Assembly (NCBI GenBank): GCA_029448655.1
Contig: JACCLO010000004.1
Span: 3,224,001-3,288,000, forward strand
DNA: 64,000 bases
Direction of reading: 5' to 3'
From: Wolfiporia cocos
Taxonomy: Eukaryota; Basidiomycota; Agaricomycetes; Polyporales; Phaeolaceae
In this document: positions 48,182 to 62,000 of the stretch, piece after piece
Layout: every line of letters begins with the position of its first letter
How positions within the stretch are numbered: the first letter of the stretch is position 1
Translations under genes and position numbers: made by a program
Notes under the pieces: generated by a model
Seen by the model: only the letters and a program-made list of their open reading frames with translations
What the model was told of the DNA's origin: nothing
The model's database searches: none

Positions 48182-50115
48182 TCAGTCGTCATATAAGTCG
48201 GCCCTTCTCTTGCCTGCGGTCAGCACCTCGACGCCGGTCTCCGTGATCCTGAAACAGATACACAAATGAGTCCGCTGCCTCGAGAGGATGGGATGCTGAA
48301 TCGCTCACAACAGAGTCTCCTCAAACTGTGCACTACGCTTGCCATCAATAGTAGCAGCAGTCCAATCATCAGGCCAGTGAACCAAGTCCCAGTGGCCCAG
48401 GTTGATCATCTGTGAGGTTTGTTAACATGTGCCATCATCGCAGCAGATGCGGCGGGACATACTGGTTCGATCGTAAACACCTGCAACAGGGCATACAATC
48501 AGCAGCTAAAACCCGGATTATGAAACACGCGCGTACCATGCCTGGCTTCATCATGCCAACGGCCTTGTTCTTAGCATAGTGGGGGATGTTGGGCGCGCAG
48601 TGGAACAGCTCATGAATGCCGTGCCCGCAATATGTCCGTACAACGGAGCAGCCGTTAGCGCGCGCGATGGGCTCGCTGTGCATGGTTGTGGGATGTTTGT
48701 ATCAGGGTCTGAGGTGATAGGCAGAGCGGACGCACATTGCCTTGCCCAAGTCACGGAAGAGTGCACCGGGCTTGCAGAGGGCGATTGCTGCATCAAGGCT
48801 CTGGCGTGTTGTGCGCAACAATTTCTTGGAGTCTTCGTCGATGCGGCCTACAGGGTAGGTTTCGTTTAGGTCGCCGTGGTATCCTAATTGTTGTCAGAGA
48901 GTATGAGGGTGTGAACTGTAATGCGAATGCATTACACACACCATCATAATAAAGCGTGACATCTTCCAAGCAGTCAGTTTCATTCACAACATCAAAACGG
49001 ATCTCCTACCAATGTTGATAATGTCGCCCTCTTGCAGCCTGCGCTTGTCTGGGATACCGTGACAGATGACTTCGTTGATTGAACTTGCATTTGAGCAAAT
49101 TGGTTTGATTTATGTAACATCAACCAACACAGAGGATGGATCACTTACGTGCACACTGATTTTAGGAAATTGCGGTAGTTTAGTGTGGAGGGATAGGCAT
49201 TCCGCTCGATAGTAGCATTGTGAACAATCTCGTCCAACTCATCAGTTGTGATACCTGGCCGGATATGTGACGCAGCGATGTCGAGCACTTCTCGCGCTAG
49301 CTAGTAGCATAGTAGTCAGCCAACGCGAACCTAGGATGGTTGCATCACCACAATGCTGCCTTGATCACACTTCAACAGTGAAAAGGACTCACCCTGCAAA
49401 CTGTCCGAATCTTTTCCTGCTCCTCCGCAGTTAGAATTTTGATAGGTTGTCCAGCCCGTCTGTTCTCCGAGATGGGCATGCCTGTAAAAAGAAGAAGCAT
49501 GGTCATGATCCGCTTACATGGTGGTTTTCACCTCCCGAAAGAGCTTAATGATAGCCATACCGTCTTCAGCATAGTCCGGGCGAGGTATGTGCTCTGGAAC
49601 AGGGCGTCTCGGGGAGAGCGGGTAGGCGGGTCGCATCGTGCCCGTGAAGTTGAAATTGCCGAAGGGATTGTACGTCCCATCTGGAATGAGGCGTCAGCGC
49701 GGCACGACGCTGTGTAGGAGACGATGCACACTTTTGTTGATGTTCGGGTCTTCAAGCAGGGGTTGTCGCGTCGCGAGCTCATGGATCAGTTTGTGGGTTT
49801 TCTGCCGTGCAGCGGCTTCAGAACACACAACTGGCTAGTCCTCAACATCACTCACCCCTGCCGATAGAGAGAAACTTGCTGTCAGCACTATCTCAGAACA
49901 CCGTCTTCCAGGTCACTCACATCCGGCCTTGAAGCATTCCTGTCCGCAGAAGAAGGACCCCTTGATCCCGAGCCTATTGGGAATCATGAGCTCGGATGCA
50001 GAGCACAACCGAGTAAGTCGATCACTGACTTGTTGCATGTGGGGCACTCGAGGCGCGAGGGCGGGTGTCCGTTGGGGCAGATTGAGCTTTGGCAAGGAAT
50101 TCCAGCAGCACTCAT
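48182..50115 (-). CDS. map1: Methionine aminopeptidase 1 (type I, zinc-finger form)
   Basis: Removes initiator methionine from nascent cytosolic proteins at the ribosome. Minus-strand ATG at 50115: [29 protein letters not shown], then [17 protein letters not shown], the N-terminal Cys-rich ribosome-binding fingers of eukaryotic MetAP1. Later: [139 protein letters not shown] and [12 protein letters not shown], ending RRADLYDD. Metal ligands (Asp in DVTLYYDG and GDLNET, His in GHGIHELFH, Glu in FTIEP and in QFEET) are all visible. About ten introns. It lies between the two oppositely oriented acyltransferases. Confidence 0.95.
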
Positions 50116-50410
50116 TTTTCGTTCGAGAAAGGCAAAGGGAGAAATGGATGACCGCAATTGACGCGGAATGCAATTGGCGCGGAATAGGAGTGAGGCGATC
50201 AAAGACGCGCGTCGATACGAGCGCCAATGCAAATCTCAAGAAAGCGGTCACGACTATGGCGCAAAAATACCGAGCAGTAACGTTTGAGCTCTCACATTAC
50301 TCTGCTTCACAACAGGAAGCACGGCCGTAAGGAATATCACAATTTATTACGAAAAGAATTTAATATGGAGCCCGAGTAGTACGTCTCTTCAGGCCTCAGG
50401 TGTGGTGGTG
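50116..50410. other. Spacer between map1 start and acyltransferase 2 stop
   Basis: 295 bases; must hold the map1 promoter and the acyltransferase 2 terminator. Overlapping open frames only. Confidence 0.45.
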
Positions 50411-53092
50411 TCAAGAGGTGCTTGTGGTCGGATTGCGATGGTGCAACTCGGCTGTACCGCCTGTCCAAGTGCTGTGTGCTGAATTACTCTGTACTGTCTG
50501 TAGATTCGTGTGGGATGTCTGCCGGCTGCGAGAGCGAGGTCGAGCCGATAGCCGCTGGGCGTCGAGATATCCCAGAACGGGATCATAATCGCCTTCCCCC
50601 TCGTCTTCCGACACGTCAGGGGAGGGTGCCCTGCTGCCAGATGGGCTGCGCCCTCCCGCCCAGACACTCGTGCCCCGCGACGCGCTCCGACTCCAGCCGA
50701 ATAGGTGCTCATCAAGCCATGTCTGTCCAATCGTGGGTGGGACAGTCGAAAGAGGGTATATGACTGTAGTCTCACCATAGGATGGACGAGGATGCTCCCC
50801 TGCCCTTCGACACCGTTCGTGCTGCTCTTCCGCCGCCACATACCTGGCCGGCCTCCGGAGGGAGGAGCGCTCGCAGATGGCACCAGAATTCGGTTCTAGA
50901 AATCGATTGGAAATATCAACCTTTGTAGGCATCTCGCGGAATTCTGAATCCATGTATACACTTACCTCGTCAAAGTCATTATACAACTTGGGGCCGAATT
51001 CGTTGATTACTTCAAGGAGCTCGTTCGCTACGCGCGTTCGCATCATCTTAAGCTCGTCTAGAATACGAGACTGGCCTGGGACCAGCGTGATTACGAGCGG
51101 CCTGAGCGATCTGTGCCACGGCATATCAGCATGTGCCATTCCAGATTGGTTTGCGCATTGCACTCACTTGAGCACATCCATCCCAGCCTCGCCGAATTTG
51201 AGCGCGGCGTAGGCGACGAACGGGAGGGAGATAAAGACAATGATCGGCGTCCATATCCTCCACGCTGGAGGCGCACCCGCTTTGTACGCCACTACTGCGG
51301 CAACGAAGGCGTAGAAACCGTATAGCACAGGCGTAAGCCCAACGGCTATCATAATTTTCCAGGACCCAATCACGTCTCGGCCAGATATCTTGACTACAGA
51401 TGCGGCGAGGGCCTCTTGCAGACAGATAAATGAGCGGAATCGGGGTGGGCACATGTTCCAGTATAAACGTACCTTTAGCCTTCTTCTTTGAAATGACTGA
51501 TGTAGCGATGAAGATCGGACCATTAAGGATAACGCCAGGCAGCGTCAACAATGACCACACTATCAGGACGCCCAAACGGTACATCAAGAGGCCGAACGTC
51601 TTCCAGCTCGCCTTCTGTGCTCGGGGAACCTAAGGCGGTATGTTCAGTAAAACAGCCGCTTACGTCTTAGCTTATCGTGGCAGATACCTGATGATCGCGC
51701 AGACCAAGATCCCTGACCATGCGGTTGTACTTGAGTACGTCAGTCCGCAATCTCTGCACCTTCGGCTCGTCCTTGAAATGAATGTAGCCCTCGAGGAAGC
51801 GGCGGTTCAGCTCCACTACTTGTCCCAGCGTGAGATGCTGCCCGGGTGTCTCGTACAGCCGTCGTGCTGCTTGACAAAGCTGCAAGACATCGCTTAGAGA
51901 CGATCGTTAGCGTCGAAATCAGGGCGTACCATCAAGGTCTCATAGTCCGGAGCTCGTATGGTCACGATCTTAAGGGCTTCGTAAATAATGTCAAGCAGTT
52001 TGGCTACTGCCTGTCGTTTCTGCGTCCCACCCTCCTTGTACATTGCAATCAACTCCGCAGGTACGTCAAGCGCAGTGCCAAACTCCACGACTGCGCGAGA
52101 TCGGAAGCGATGTGGATGAAAATAGGAGAGACCGACCGGCACAATCTTGACCTGCACGTTTGGATCATTCGCCATGGCACCCAAAGCCATCAAAGAGACG
52201 CCAGCCTTAAGCGGGAGGAGGTCGGTGCGGTCGTGGCTGCCTCCTGTAGGAGGGTTGGCACGCGAAATGGTACATCTACTGGTTCAAACTTACCTTCGGG
52301 GAAGATGCCAATACAGCCACCTTTCGTCAAACATTGGTAGACATGATGGTACATTTCCTGTTGGTCAACGTGTGAGAGTCTCTTGAACTCGACGCCTTGC
52401 TTCCCTTCCGCTTGCAGCTCCTTCAGCCTCTCTCGGATTCTAGCTGTACCCTTCCCACTATCACCGCCAAATTCCTTTTTGATGCGAAGCTGTGCATCGG
52501 AGACCACTTCGACAACCTCGGCGACGAAAGAATTGACAGATTTCGGCAGCATGATCTGCATCTTAGGGGTTATTTCCTCTGTAAACTTGGTACCAACACC
52601 GATCACTAAGCAGGGGTCCTCATCCGACAGCATGAGCAGTCCCGTGCCAGGCTTCGCATTGTCTGCAGCGCGAACCACAGGGACTGTGCTCCATCACATT
52701 AAGCTGCTTCGCACGACTATTCTATGAGATCAGAAAACATACTGCTAGACATCATCCTTGCAAAGAAGCCAATAAACTTCTTCTGCATACTCTTCGCAGC
52801 CACCAGGAACTGTACCTTTCGCCCAGTTTCGCGATATACTTCAAGCCCGAGTAGCATATCGACAAACTAATAGGACCATCAACTAAATTTTATTCGCTAG
52901 GTATAGATTGGTATGTACCTGGTTACTGTGTGGCGCTGCAACGAATATGACAGGCCCTTCGCGAGGGATATGCCACGCGCCTCTCGACCTGATTTCGCGG
53001 AAGAATATGTTGACTACTGTCGTCCATAGTAGCATCGCAAATTCATAGAGCACATCCCTAGATTCAGAGGAAGATCCCCTTCCTCTACTCAT
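50411..53092 (-). CDS. Glycerol-3-phosphate/DHAP acyltransferase, copy 2 (Sct1/Gpt2 type)
   Basis: Paralogue of the gene at 45286, on the opposite strand. The ATG at 53092 gives MSRGRGSSSESRDVLYEFAM. Exon 1 (52919-53092, again 174 nt) ends APHSNQ with a normal GTACAT donor and resumes FVDMLLGLEVYRETGRKVQF. Then IPVVRAADNAKPGTGLLMLS, MQIMLPKSVNSFVAEVVEVV, GCIGIFPEG/GSHDRTDLLP, KIVPVGLSYFHPHRFRSRAV and LCQAARRLYETPGQHLTLGQ. Membrane segments include VLIVWSLLTLPGVILNG and GLTPVLYGFYAFVAAVVAY. TWLDEHLFGWSRSASRGTS leads to a Ser/Arg-rich C-terminus ending NPTTSTS at 50411. The motif is HSNQFVD where copy 1 has HHNQFLD. All exons match copy 1 in order and phase. Intact. Its 5' end was copied again at 56369-56638. 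Confidence 0.92.
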
Positions 53093-54170
53093 GTTGTGCA
53101 GGTTAGGTCAGTATAGCGGTTAGTATGTAATCACCAGTGGTACAAGGGCAAATGAGAGCCGCTCGCGATCAATGCTTGCGGCGCGTTATTTCATTTCGGC
53201 AAGACGCGTGTATGTCACGATCATGTGTCTGTGTGACATTTACCGTTACCCGTTACTCCTCGATCCTTGATGAAACCCCTGCACTGAAGTACTCTAATTG
53301 ACCTGCAGATGAGATTGGGCTGGAGAACAAGGAGTATAGTGATCACCTTTGATTAGGCACATGGTTTGACATCAGTTACTGTCCCATCTACCTCTCAAGA
53401 TCTCAAGACCTGTTCTGTGCTTATGCCCAATATTTTCCACAGTGATCTGATTAGCGGTTCATTATCGGTGAGTAGGATCACCCTCACTATGTTTGATCTA
53501 TACTTAATGGTCTGCATGGGAGACAAAACATATCTCAGTGCTCCAATGACCGTTCGTTTACTATATCGATCGCGATCGGCGCGCAGTGGCACATGACAAA
53601 AGACGTTGTTTGTTGTGGCGCATTTGCCACTATTCGAGCCGCTCCAGAGTGGGATTGCTATAGCCCGAGTATTTGCCTTCATTTATAATCTGAACGAAGT
53701 CGCTCCAGGAATCTTCTGATGTCAAAGCCAAGCGACTCAATGAGTTATAGCCCTGCGGGCTAGGCTTGATCGTAAAATTCTCCCGTGATTGACAACCATT
53801 TACCGCAATATTTCGTGCACATCAGAATGTGTATATTCCCTCAGCACTCATCCCGCTCTCTGGTAAGCGGGGCCAGGAGAGTCTAGTCGTTTTTGGACAT
53901 GGTCGCTTCTCGACCGCGCCAAAGAAAACCCGTCGCTTACGTATATCAGAGCTTTACTGGCATCCGATTCGCGCGTACTTGGCCTGTCTCATTTGGCATG
54001 CTCTCGTACCACTCAATAGCCGCGATATGATCCTGAAGTGTGCGCAGGATCGAGGCGTAGTCATGATTGGTGATTCCGATTTTTCACGAATTCCGAAAGA
54101 GGCTCACAGCACAACATATATATATCACGAAAAGGCTGGAATGCCCGCGTAGCCGCATAGTATTGGTCTA
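53093..54170. promoter_or_regulatory. Divergent intergenic region acyltransferase 2 / monooxygenase 1
   Basis: 1,078 bases between two start codons; the matching interval in the second duplicate is about 640 bases. The left part (around 53190-53250, with AAGACGCGT and GTCACGATCATGTG) is recognisably similar to 56690-56755 (AAGACGCGT, GTCACAGTCATGTG). The right end carries the block shared upstream of both monooxygenases. The middle has no counterpart that I can see and may be inserted here or deleted there. Confidence 0.6.
54072..54104 (+). promoter_or_regulatory. Conserved block upstream of monooxygenase 1
   Basis: A 33-base block starting GATTCCGATT and ending AGAGGCT, 66 bases before the ATG. 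It matches 57181-57213 at 28 of 33 positions with no gap. A TATA-like CATATATATATC follows at 54115-54126. The surrounding sequence is far less conserved. Confidence 0.5.
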
Positions 54171-55694
<1,524 letters not shown>

Positions 55695-55737
55695 CGAACT
55701 CGAATTGTGGCATGATGAGTCACCATTTATGCGTTTT

Positions 55738-56317
55738 GATTTCTCGCTGCAAGAACAGCTCCTACTCGTGTAACTACATCCCAGACGTTGACCACCCAGT
55801 CATAACAACAGCCGCATTCTTCCGTTCCTCATCCCGCTCCTTGATATTGTCCACTGTTAGGTTGCGAAACACAGCGGACTACAAGTACTATACATCTTAG
55901 AGAGACCGGAGAATCGCTAGCTTGGCGTAGTCTTGCTCTGCGATCCTCAGATAGTACACCGGTTCTCTGAGCGACTTAGCTGTGAGGAAGGAAGACGGAA
56001 CGTTTGTGCAATGCAGCACAAACATGACACTTCTTCGGCGACTATGATACACCGAGTGAGCGTCAGCGTTCTCTACTCGACTTCATTACCAGCACCAGCC
56101 ATGATCGATAATTTGCGCTGATCTCAGTACAACCGTTTGGCTGAGACTTGTCTCAATACATATGTCACCTTGGCATGACCTGATCGATGATTATTTAATT
56201 CATGCCGAACTCAGAGTCAACGTCTGCCAGCAGCACGGCCGCGGAGCGCAAGAAGCTGTATCGACACTGGAATACCGCATGCCATATTGCTATCAGCAGT
56301 GGCGGCATGCGCTTGGT
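55738..56317 (-). pseudogene. Truncated APC5 3' fragment
   Basis: Reads on the minus strand as a diverged copy of the last ~630 bases of the APC5 gene (59013-59641). The plus strand shares, for example, CCTTGATATTGTCCA, GGCGTAGTCTTGCTCTGCGAT and the antisense of CRY..RxAAVLLADVxxEFGM. In the fragment the APC5 stop triplet is changed, several indels occur (including about 9 bases near 56300), and everything 5' of the breakpoint at about 56317 is missing. It follows monooxygenase 1 exactly as the real APC5 follows monooxygenase 2. Clearly non-functional as APC5. Confidence 0.85.
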
Positions 56318-56368
56318 TAGCACAGCGTGAGCAGTCCAGCGCAGGGCGTCCCATTGTCTGAAGACATC

Positions 56369-56638
56369 ACCTTTCGCCCGGTTCTGCGATATACCCCAAG
56401 CCGGGGCAGCATACCGACGAGCTGGTAGAACCATTGTGTCTACTGCATGCATATATCTGGTTGCAGTGGTGCTGCAGCGAATATGACAGGCCCTTCGCGA
56501 GGAATGTGCCATTTGCCTCTCGACCTGATCTCGCGAGAGAACACAGCTGATTACCGCCGCCCACATGAGCATGACAAGCTCACTGAGCACCTCACTCGAC
56601 GCATAAGAAGAGCGGATCTGCCTCCGATCCATGCGCAT
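56369..56638 (-). pseudogene. Truncated acyltransferase 5' fragment
   Basis: A diverged copy of the first exon, first intron and start of exon 2 of acyltransferase 2 (52814-53092). Similarity starts abruptly at ACCTTTCGCCC (56369 here, 52814 there). It still has ATGs at 56638/56632 and SSEVLSELVMLMWAAVIS, but a one-base insertion shifts the frame before the region matching FREIRSRG, and the intron 1 donor is AT instead of GT. Everything downstream in the gene is absent. It abuts the APC5 fragment with about 50 bases of unmatched sequence between. Non-functional. Confidence 0.85.
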
Positions 56639-57277
56639 GCTGGACTGCAGGCGGTGTTCAGAGATGAGGCGACCAAATGCCCGAGCCCTTGCGACTTGCG
56701 ACGCGTTATATCCGTCAAGACGCGTACACGTCACAGTCATGTGAGCGTGTCATGATAAGATCGATCGCGATTGAACATGCCTCCTATGGCAGTTTGACGC
56801 ATCTACGCACGATGCCATGATCCCTGCGTCTCGCTAGCCTCTCCGAACCGCGCCATCAACTGACAGAGGCTCATTGCTGGAGATCCGAATTGAAGGAAGG
56901 TTATACTACCATGGCCGGCTAAGCCTCTCCAAGTGCCGACGCACTGGCTTTGCATTTCCCATCATCAGAGTGGGTATATTTGTAATCCACCTGGGAACTG
57001 GGAAGGTCTCAACCATCTGAGCAGGGTCGCTCTTTGATCTCCCCAAATTAACAAGACCCGCGACCTACGTGATCCGCATCAACATATCTGATCTGCGCGA
57101 AATTGACCCCCCTGGATCTGACACATCCCTGTCAGAATGAATTGTTGCGAAAAGACATGCAGTGACTAAGGTGTACTTGGGATTCCGATTCCCCACGAAG
57201 TCCGATAGAGGCTTCTTGTGCATACAAAATTGTGCATATAAGGCTTGACTTTGAGGTGACATTATACAACTCGTCTC
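56639..57277. promoter_or_regulatory. Region upstream of monooxygenase 2
   Basis: Left part resembles the acyltransferase 2 promoter (53190-53250), showing that the duplication carried it along. The right part holds the block at 57181-57213 and a TATA-like CATATAAG at 57235-57242, about 40 bases before the ATG. Confidence 0.6.
57181..57213 (+). promoter_or_regulatory. Conserved block upstream of monooxygenase 2
   Basis: Matches 54072-54104 at 28 of 33 positions without gaps and lies at nearly the same distance from the start codon (64 versus 66 bases). Candidate shared control element; function inferred only from conservation. Confidence 0.5.
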
Positions 57278-58810
57278 ATGGCTCTACCACAATATACAGA
57301 CGTCCTCATTGTCGGAGCAGGCCCGACTGGCCTTGCTTGCGCCCTGTCATTCATCAAGCAAGGGTGCTCAGATATCACCATCGCCGACAGCCTGCCACAG
57401 GGCCAGAATCATTCCAGGGCTCTCGTTATTCATGCTGCCACATTGGAGGTGCTGTAATAACCCTTGAATCATTTCATGACTACTAACAGACTTGATTTCA
57501 GGCACTTGACAAGATTGAGTGCGCGCGACCCTTAGTCCAGGCGGGTATTAACGCCACCACGATCGGTTACTGGGATGCTGGGTCCTTTGTACAAATTGGC
57601 AGCTTCGACAAACTCGCATCCTACACCAGTTTTCCCATGATCTTGCTCATTTCACAGTCCGTGACAGAGCGAGTTCTCGAAGAACAATTGCAACATGCCG
57701 GGGTCACCGTTATTCGACCGTGCACGATGACGGACATGAAGGCAAACGAACACGATAGTCACATTTCCGACGTCTACTTCGAGAACGGACAGATTGTCCA
57801 CGCCCGCTGTGTCATTGGCGCCGATGGAGCAAGATCCACAGTAAGTCTGGTATTCTAGATTGGAATAGACTATAACTGTGGCGCAGGTCCGTCGTATCGC
57901 AGGAGTGGGCTTTTCAGACCCGGATGGCGAAATCTCCGAGGATGATGTTGCTAATTCCAAATTTAGCCAGATGGTGCTCGCTGATGTGACGTTCACCGCC
58001 CCTCTCGGTCTGCCATACAACGGGATCATATTCGTCATCTCCCCTGACAACAGCTTTCTCATCGCACCCCTCCCTCCGTCACCGGATGCGCCATCGGAAC
58101 AGCTATACCGCATCGGATTTGGAATTCCACCCACCCTCGGCACGCCGCCACATTCGCCATCCGTATCATATATCCAATCGTTCGTTGATGCCTGGGGGCC
58201 AGGGCGGATGCACACCGCCGCTACTTCCTCCTCCTCACTCTCCCCACACAAGGTCACTATAGCAAAGATGCTTTGGGCCACCCGCTTCAGGATACACTCC
58301 GCGGTTGCCGACACGTTCTTCACCCATCTGCCCCTGACATCGCGTGCTGGCGATGATGCGCGGGTGGACGGCGCAGACACGGAAGCCCGCGGTGGCATTA
58401 TTTTGCTTGTTGGGGACGCCGCACACATTCACCCGCCTGCGGGCGGGCAGGGCATGAACCTCGGTCTCCGCGATGCTGTGGCGCTGGGCCCTGTGCTAGC
58501 TGCGTATGTGAAGCGCGTGAGAGCGTCCACCTCGCACGGACAAGTCAATACCGCTACTGACGATTCAGATCTTGAACGTTCCCTCCAAGATTGGGCTGCG
58601 ACGCGGCGTGGGCGTGCCCTCGCTGTCATTCGTATGGTCAAGATCTTGCTCAGAGCCGTGACGTTGCCTGACAAGACAAGTTGGATACTCGGTATCATCC
58701 CCGTGAACTTGCATACGCTAAGAAATTTAATCATGCGGATCATTACTCGCTTGGGGTGGGTACGGATGATGATTGCGTGGAGGTTGAGCGGTTTGGGATT
58801 CATTGACTGA
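57278..58810 (+). CDS. FAD-dependent aromatic-type monooxygenase, copy 2
   Basis: Tandem paralogue of the gene at 54171. Exons 57278-57448 (171 nt), 57502-57840 (339 nt) and 57887-58810 give 477 residues; the first two lengths equal those of copy 1. Intron 1 has a textbook TACTAAC branch site near 57481. Motifs: VLIVGAGPTGLACALSFIKQ, ARCVIGADGARST and [20 protein letters not shown], with C-terminus [11 protein letters not shown]. Over exon 1 I count 10 changes in 57 residues; the middle (substrate-facing) exon 2 diverges more, while the last 50 residues are almost unchanged. Exon 3 has small insertions (DDSDLERS) relative to copy 1. Both FAD motifs are intact in both copies, so both may be active, perhaps on different substrates. 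Confidence 0.93.
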
Positions 58811-59014
58811 TGGAATGGACTTGGCCAGTAGCATTTCCAGTCGAGATCAGTGTCCTTCTCTCGACTCATTGTTTTATATGGATCTAGTTATCATATACTC
58901 GTATATTCATGTCCTACAGTCTCCACTCAATTTCAAAGAGCTACTGCTACATCGAGAGTCCAGTTTGAGGCACATAAATTATAAAATCCTCTCAGCCCCG
59001 CCAGCATGCTATCC

Positions 59015-62000
59015 CTATCTCGCAGCAAGAGCAGCTCCTACTTGCGTGACCACATCCCAGACATCGACCACCCAATCCTCAATAACAACGGCAGCCGCTT
59101 TCTTCCGTTCCTCGTCCGTCTTGAGGTGACGCGCTGCAGCTTCATCCCGCTCCTTGATATTGTCCAGGTTATGAAACACGATGGACTGAAGGTACTGTAC
59201 ATCTTGGAGAGACCGGAGAATCTCGAGTTTGGCGTAGTCTTGCTCTGCGATCTTCAGGTAGTATGCTGCTTCTTTGAGTGACTCAGCTGTGAGGGAGGAA
59301 AGTATAAGCACATGGAGATTTTGTGTGCAACGAAGCACGAACGGGACGCTTCTTCGGCGGCTATGATACACCGGGCGAGCGTAAAGCAGGCCAGCGCCTT
59401 CTGCTCGAGCTCATTTCCGGCGATTATCTGCGATGGCTTCAGTACCAGCCTTTGGTTGACTCAACATACGCATCACCTGTGGCATAACCTCATCGATCGT
59501 CTTACGACACCACTTTGTCATGCCAAACTCCAAGCCAACGTCTGCCAGTAGCACGGCCGCGGTGCGATACAAGCCGTATCTACACTGGAACTCCCCGTGC
59601 CATATTGCTGTCAGTAATGGCTCGACCCAGGCATGTGCTTGGTCTGCTTCCTGTAGGACAGTTTCAGATCCCATCGCAGCCACACATGAGCTGTACGCAC
59701 ACGCATCTGAATGTAATCGTACAGAGGATCGCGGATGATGGAGCCGATTGGCGTCGAACTCGAAGGCCAGTACTCCCTGCTTTTGTACCTGCCATGGGGG
59801 CGCCTTTGTTTCAGAAACTCCGCAAATTGACGCTCCTGTCGTCTGCACGCGCGACAATGAGCTCAGGGAATGTATGATGTGCCGGTGAGCTCACCGGCGG
59901 CCCGCACGCAGCACAAGGATATGCCAGATCTCGTTGGCCCACGCATTGTACTGATTCATTGTCAGACCACGCCATACATCTGCTTCAAGGAGTGACGCAA
60001 TCGCATCTTGGTAGTCGCCTCGGCGCGCACGCTTGATATTATTGTCAGCAACATCATCTGCACTACAAATTAGATATCAGAGCTCACATAGTATGCTCTA
60101 TTGAGCGTGACAGTGACTCGATTATCGTCGTCGCCTCCTACTTCAGTAAAAGCGGTGACAACGTTCTCTTCGATCTGTGCAATGCGTTCGCTACCTGAAG
60201 CTTCTCGTTAGAACACCCAATGTAGCATGGCAAGGAATTTTACCTTGCATCATCCAAACTACACTTTGCACCGCATGCTGGCCGAACTGCTCCGACTCAA
60301 TAAATACTCCTTTCTGGATGTCTAACCAGTGGTCGTACAGACCAACTGCCTGTACGATTTTCTCGAATGATGCCGTGAGGGGTTGTTGCTAACAGCCTCT
60401 TTCTCAGCAACATGACATTATTGGTCAAGTTGCACATACGTTTTGAATTTGTATCAGTTTCTGTACATCGTGAAGGACTTCGAGAGGATGGAGATCAGGT
60501 TGAATATCATTGAGGATCGGCTTACGCCCCCGCTCGAGTGGAGGCAGTCGATGCAGCATGCTGCAACGAATACGTCATCGGGCAGACTGGCATCTTTCCC
60601 ACTGCAAACACACCTCATGCAATGTTGCAGAGTTATCTTGTCGCCGCTGGTACGGGCTACGCCGACGGCTTCTTGCAAATACTGGACAGCATAAGTAAGT
60701 CAATTCGTGAAAAAACCGTGCGTGTGTAGTCATCGACACAAGTCTCACCTTTCGACACGCGACAAATTCACGATTGAGATAGTGCTTGCGAGCCAGATTC
60801 AATAATGCGTGTTGTCGGAGCCCTCTGAATGCATCCTGTATCAGCTTATGTGATGGCATAGGCCGGCATTACTCACGAGTCGTTTCCGTCGTGGAAACGC
60901 TGTTCGAAGAATCGTCGCAGGTTCTCTGTAGCAGTGATCTCATCTCCCACAGCCATCCCCTTTTCATAACTAAACAATGTTCAGGTTGGCTGAAGGAGGC
61001 GCGAGGACGACATTTGCGCACGCAGCATATGCATCGCTTGTGGCATACTGTTTCTTATCTGCTTGTGTCTTCCATATTTGATAATCTATTGTCTCAACGA
61101 TGAGTGGGGTCAGAAACATCGCGGAGCGATCGCAGTGTCATACCGTTTGTCAATGACTCGTGTCCCTTCTTAACACTCTGGAAACCAGGCAACGAATCCC
61201 CAGGATGTTCAACCTTCTCACGCGGTATACTCTGTACTGTCCTCTTCGCTCCATTTGGCCCGCCCGTAACATCCGTCCATTCGAGAAATTCGTGATGCAG
61301 CCTCGTGAGTCCCGTGTAGGAGAGTTTCATGAAGCTCACGTAACAACGCCGACAGAAATAGCCGAACAAAAAACGTGGGCCCTAAACATTTTCATCAGAG
61401 GACCTGCATCACCAGTATTCTTAGGCACCTACAAACATCTTTCGGTTTTTCTTCTGGATGTCAGCTTCATGTCACTGAGGGATCACGAGTCGCCTACCTC
61501 CTCGTCCTCGCATTCGCTGTACATGAGAGGAATTGCTGCAGCTACACTGAGCACCAAGCATTGCAAGGTTCCAGCATAACTCACTCTTCATGAAGTTCAT
61601 GAATGCCTCCGCGTGATCAAGCGCACCAATCTGGTGTACTGATGAGATCCATACATTGCCATGAACTGAAGTCATTCACTTGAGTCCGAAATTCACCGGG
61701 GAGGTTTTTGGCAACCGGTATCTCTGTGGAGATTTCGTCGAGGATCTGGGCGTAGGTCCGGGGTTCTGACACCTGGAGAAGTTGTGGTCACTGTTAGTCA
61801 CTGAGGCAGCCCTCTGCACCGCAGACATACCTCCGCGATCTCACGCAAGAGTATGCGGTAGATGTTGAGCAAATATGGCGGCGGCAAAGGCGAGATTGGA
61901 GATGTCGCTTCGTCAAAGTCGGCGTCATCTTCAGCAGATTTGCATTCCTGACGATGAAGATCCCAGCGCAGAGTCATCTTCATCAACTTGAGAAGGACGA

